A DNA stretch of 8,003 nucleotides from a bacterium (GTDB lineage: Bacteria > Pseudomonadota > Alphaproteobacteria > Caulobacterales > Hyphomonadaceae). The stretch spans positions 1-8,003 of the forward strand of contig JAVBYB010000080.1 of the NCBI GenBank assembly GCA_030824255.1. Direction: 5' to 3'. The translations under genes were made by a program, and so were the position numbers. The first letter of the stretch is position 1; each line of letters opens with the position of its first letter. The notes beneath the pieces are model-generated. The model was not told the origin of the DNA, did not search any database, and saw nothing but the letters and a program-made list of their open reading frames with translations. Positions 6,369 through 8,003 of this stretch are shown one piece after another.

Positions 6369-6877
6369 TTCCGCCGGCTCTTGTCGGCGGCGCGCGCCAT
6401 TGCGCACAGCTCGTCAAAATCCTGGCGCAGCACATAGGCGCGGACAAAGTCGATCGCGATGACGCGGTCGATAAAGCTGGCGAACATCCAGTCGATGTCC
6501 GCCTTCGATACAAGCCCGCGGCGCGTGAGGCCGGTGACGAATTCAAGGAAGTTGAGCAGGTCGATCAGCTCGCCCTCGAGCGCCTGGGGCATGCCGGGCG
6601 TGGCCAGCTCCGTCCGCAGCGCCGCGTATTCGGGTGACTCTGCATTGGCCAGCACGAAACGGATGCGGCGGTAGCGATTGTCCTCGAAGAACATCTTGTA
6701 GAGTTCGCGCACCTGCTCCGTCTGACGCATGCGCTCGGAGCGAAGATAGCGGAAGAGACCGAAAAGGCCGGCGAGCAAGGCCGCGACGAATGTGAAAGCC
6801 GACGCCCAGTTACGCGCCATCTCCGACCAGAAGAGGGCTGCATCACCGCTGCCGGGGAAAGCCGATCCGAATTCCAC
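6365..6877 (-). CDS. Membrane-anchored hypothetical protein with LNFLE motif (DUF4760-like?)
   Basis: The 170-aa product has one membrane helix (about 27-46, [15 protein letters not shown]), then a basic juxtamembrane stretch and a mainly helical cytoplasmic-looking domain. Its centre carries L-L-N-F-L-E-F-V followed by a short spacer and R-G-L-V-S-K-A-D-I, a pattern I associate loosely with DUF4760-type proteins. That assignment is low confidence and no biochemical function is known to me. The end is basic (K-S-R-R-K). I chose GTG 6877 because AGGGAG lies 6 nt upstream, the best ribosome site in this block. A TTG at 6913 would add 12 residues without such a site. The stop overlaps the GTG of the 57-aa frame, and 58 nt separate it from the SseB-family gene upstream. 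Confidence 0.72.
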   Translation of the reverse strand: MEFGSAFPGSGDAALFWSEMARNWASAFTFVAALLAGLFGLFRYLRSERMRQTEQVRELYKMFFEDNRYRRIRFVLANAESPEYAALRTELATPGMPQALEGELIDLLNFLEFVTGLTRRGLVSKADIDWMFASFIDRVIAIDFVRAYVLRQDFDELCAMARAADKSRRK

Positions 6878-6935
6878 GCGATTCTCCCTGCGAGGCCGCA
6901 ATGCCGCCAGCAATTATGTCGACCAGCCGCCGCAC

Positions 6936-7325
6936 TCAATGCAGCGCCGAAAATTCCCTGATCATCTGCTTCAGCCCGGCCGGCGAGATTTCGAGGCCCA
7001 CGGCAAAACCGGGATTGATGGCGATGCCAAAGGCTGGCGGCGTCTGGGGAAGGAACTCCTTCGCCACGATCTTCAGGCAGAAAGGCGCGATCTTCTGCAC
7101 CCCGGCCACCCGTTCCATCGACGTGAAGACGGCGACCAGCTGGACATCCTCGCGCGGGATCAGCACAGGCCGGAAATCCTGTCCCTGAAGCTTGATCTCC
7201 TCGCTGCTGGGCACGAACAGGTCCGCGGTCCACAGCCGCTGCAGGAAAGCCGGAACAGGCATCTCTCCCGCCTGCGCTTTCTGCAGGTCGATCTCGAGAT
7301 CGTTTGTCGCTTCGAAAGGTTGCAC
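6936..7325 (-). CDS. SseB family protein
   Basis: The 129-aa product matches the SseB N-terminal-domain pattern. It begins with a short F-E-A-T-N-D-L-E segment and a helix leading to a F-L-Q-R-L-W...L-F-V-P motif (about 27-39). P-V-L-I-P-R-E-D and V-A-V-F-T-S-M-E-R-V (about 53-73) follow, and the conserved I-N-P-G-F...G-L-E-I (about 104-114) lies near the C-terminus. SseB is named for enhanced serine sensitivity in E. coli; its molecular role is poorly defined. No signal peptide or membrane helix is present, so it should be cytosolic. The start is GTG 7325, with GAAGGA about 9 nt upstream. The frame runs further upstream but only as a shadow of the preceding gene. It lies 13 nt after that gene's stop, so the two are probably in one transcript. 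Confidence 0.82.
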   Translation of the reverse strand: MQPFEATNDLEIDLQKAQAGEMPVPAFLQRLWTADLFVPSSEEIKLQGQDFRPVLIPREDVQLVAVFTSMERVAGVQKIAPFCLKIVAKEFLPQTPPAFGIAINPGFAVGLEISPAGLKQMIREFSALH

Positions 7326-7338
7326 GTCCGGGTATCCT

Positions 7339-7752
7339 TCAGCTGGTCTTGAGCGCGTTGCAGAGATCGCGGCCGGGCGGAACCGTGGCCCGCCATTCGT
7401 ATTCGAGATGCTGCAGGTCCCGTACCGGTTGCCCGTTGCGGGTGGCCGGCACGAAATCCTGCGCGGCAAGGCAGCGGAGTGTCGGCTCGAGGAACATCGG
7501 ATCCGTGCACTGACCATCGCCCCGGATCATCCGCCCCGAAGCGTCGATTTCGAGATCCATCTGGCAGCAGGCGGAAAGCTGTTTCTGGCGCGCCTCGCGC
7601 GGCCAGCGGCAGGCGTCGGGCCGGAAGCCGCCAGCATAGCGCGCTTCGGTCTTGGCCTTGGGGGTCGTCTGCGCCAGTCCCGCCGCGCCAAGGCTGGCCG
7701 CACCAAGGCTGGCGAGGGCGGTCAGGCATGCGAGGGCGAGCGCCGGGCGCAT
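7339..7752 (-). CDS. Secreted TonB_C-like protein, Cys-rich
   Basis: The 137-aa product has an Ala/Leu-rich signal peptide with likely cleavage after G25-L26-A27. The mature part resembles the TonB C-terminal domain fold: M-D-L-E-I-D-A-S-G-R-M (65-75), a following strand, then A-A-Q-D-F-V-P-A-T-R-N-G-Q-P-V (96-110), the usual [WF]-x-[FP]-A-x-x-x-G-x-P-V end of such domains. It lacks the membrane anchor and Pro-rich spacer of a true TonB, so energy coupling is doubtful. The mature protein has six Cys (48, 62, 63, 82, 94, 131), enough for three disulfides in the periplasm. ATG 7752 has GGGAGG 7 nt upstream, an excellent ribosome site; an in-frame TTG 6 nt further out is less likely. It appears to be the first gene of the leftward block. 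Confidence 0.75.
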   Translation of the reverse strand: MRPALALACLTALASLGAASLGAAGLAQTTPKAKTEARYAGGFRPDACRWPREARQKQLSACCQMDLEIDASGRMIRGDGQCTDPMFLEPTLRCLAAQDFVPATRNGQPVRDLQHLEYEWRATVPPGRDLCNALKTS

Positions 7753-7821
7753 GGCCAAACCTCCCAGGAAACAGGGTGAGGCTAGGCGCCAGTTGCCCGG
7801 ATTGGCAATTCGCGCTGTGTA
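7753..7821. other. Divergent intergenic region
   Basis: This 69-nt gap should hold promoters in both directions: for the leftward TonB_C-like/SseB/recR block and for the rightward TRIC-family gene. The minus strand has TTGCCA (7808-7803) with a 17-nt spacer to CTAGCC, a poor -10. The plus strand has TTGCCC (7793-7798), and TGTAAT (7818-7823, 5/6 match to TATAAT) after a long 19-nt spacer. A small inverted repeat, ttgcc/ggcaa (7793-7797 and 7804-7808), overlaps both -35 candidates. None of these is strong. Confidence 0.35.
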
Positions 7822-8003
7822 ATGGCCATGGAAATCAGTCTGATCTCGGTGCTGGACTATGCGGGCGTGGCGACTTTCGCTGCGTCAGGCGCGCTCATGG
7901 CCGCAAAGAAGCGCCAGGATGTGCTGACCTTCGTGTTCTTTGGCGCGATCACGGGCGTGGGCGGGGGCACGCTGCGCGACCTCCTGATCGATGCGCCGGT
8001 CTT
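7822..8003 (+). CDS. TRIC/UPF0126 family membrane channel (5' end only)
   Basis: Only the first 60 codons are in the window. They match the bacterial trimeric intracellular cation (TRIC) channel family, also called UPF0126 (YadS/YicG type): a first helix with D-Y-A-G-V-A-T-F-A-A-S-G-A-L, a short basic turn A-K-K-R-Q-D-V, and a second helix ending in the hallmark G-G-G-T-L-R-D-L-L. Bacterial members are homotrimeric potassium-permeable inner-membrane channels with seven helices, so about two thirds of the protein lies beyond the edge. Two in-frame ATGs (7822 and 7828) are possible. Neither has a Shine-Dalgarno sequence, and homologues usually begin close to the first helix, which slightly favours 7828. 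Confidence 0.9.
   Translation, partial: MAMEISLISVLDYAGVATFAASGALMAAKKRQDVLTFVFFGAITGVGGGTLRDLLIDAPV

Noticed and set aside
6225..6437. Plus-strand 70-codon acidic open frame opposite the 57-aa small ORF
   Set aside because: It starts at a GTG without a ribosome site and runs antisense into the 170-aa gene. The minus-strand frame, with overlaps at both ends, explains the region better.
6199..6546. N-terminal extension of RecR to 315 aa
   Set aside because: RecR is normally about 200 aa and the conserved N-terminus begins at ATG 6198. The upstream part overlaps the 170-aa gene in another frame and is Arg/Ser/Pro low-complexity.

Overview
The window (GC-rich, roughly 60-65 % by eye, strong G/C third-position bias) looks like chromosomal core DNA of an alphaproteobacterium. 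The order flgA-flgH at the left edge and the recR ... rmuC-def neighbourhood are typical of that class, and Caulobacterales or Hyphomonadaceae would fit, but that placement is inference from gene order and style. No mobile element, CRISPR array, tRNA or rRNA is visible. No gap without a gene exceeds about 100 bases.

Layout. (1) 1-866, plus strand: the tail of flgA and complete flgH, the end of a flagellar P-ring/L-ring operon. (2) 863-2362, minus strand: a four-helix PepSY membrane protein that meets flgH tail to tail, with both stop codons sharing one CTAG. (3) 2437-7752, minus strand: a long co-directional block, in transcription order a secreted Cys-rich TonB_C-like protein, an SseB-family protein, a membrane-anchored protein with an LNFLE motif, a 57-codon small ORF, recR, an 83-aa membrane protein, a secreted Ala/Pro-rich protein, rmuC and def. 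A clear intrinsic terminator follows def. (4) 7822-8003, plus strand: the start of a TRIC/UPF0126 family channel, divergent from the block.

How the genes relate. RecR and RmuC both act in DNA recombination or repair, and Def performs N-terminal deformylation of nascent proteins. The block is therefore housekeeping genes mixed with small envelope proteins of unknown role. Def is not followed by fmt, its usual partner in many bacteria; a terminator and the PepSY gene come next instead.

The most notable points are a small ORF interlocked by 4-nt overlaps with both its upstream neighbour and recR, a def promoter-like element whose predicted start falls exactly on the def ATG (leaderless mRNA), and a possible PepSY promoter embedded in the def terminator hairpin. 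I see no convincing new multi-gene system such as defence or secretion; the small-ORF/recR arrangement is the best candidate for something undescribed.
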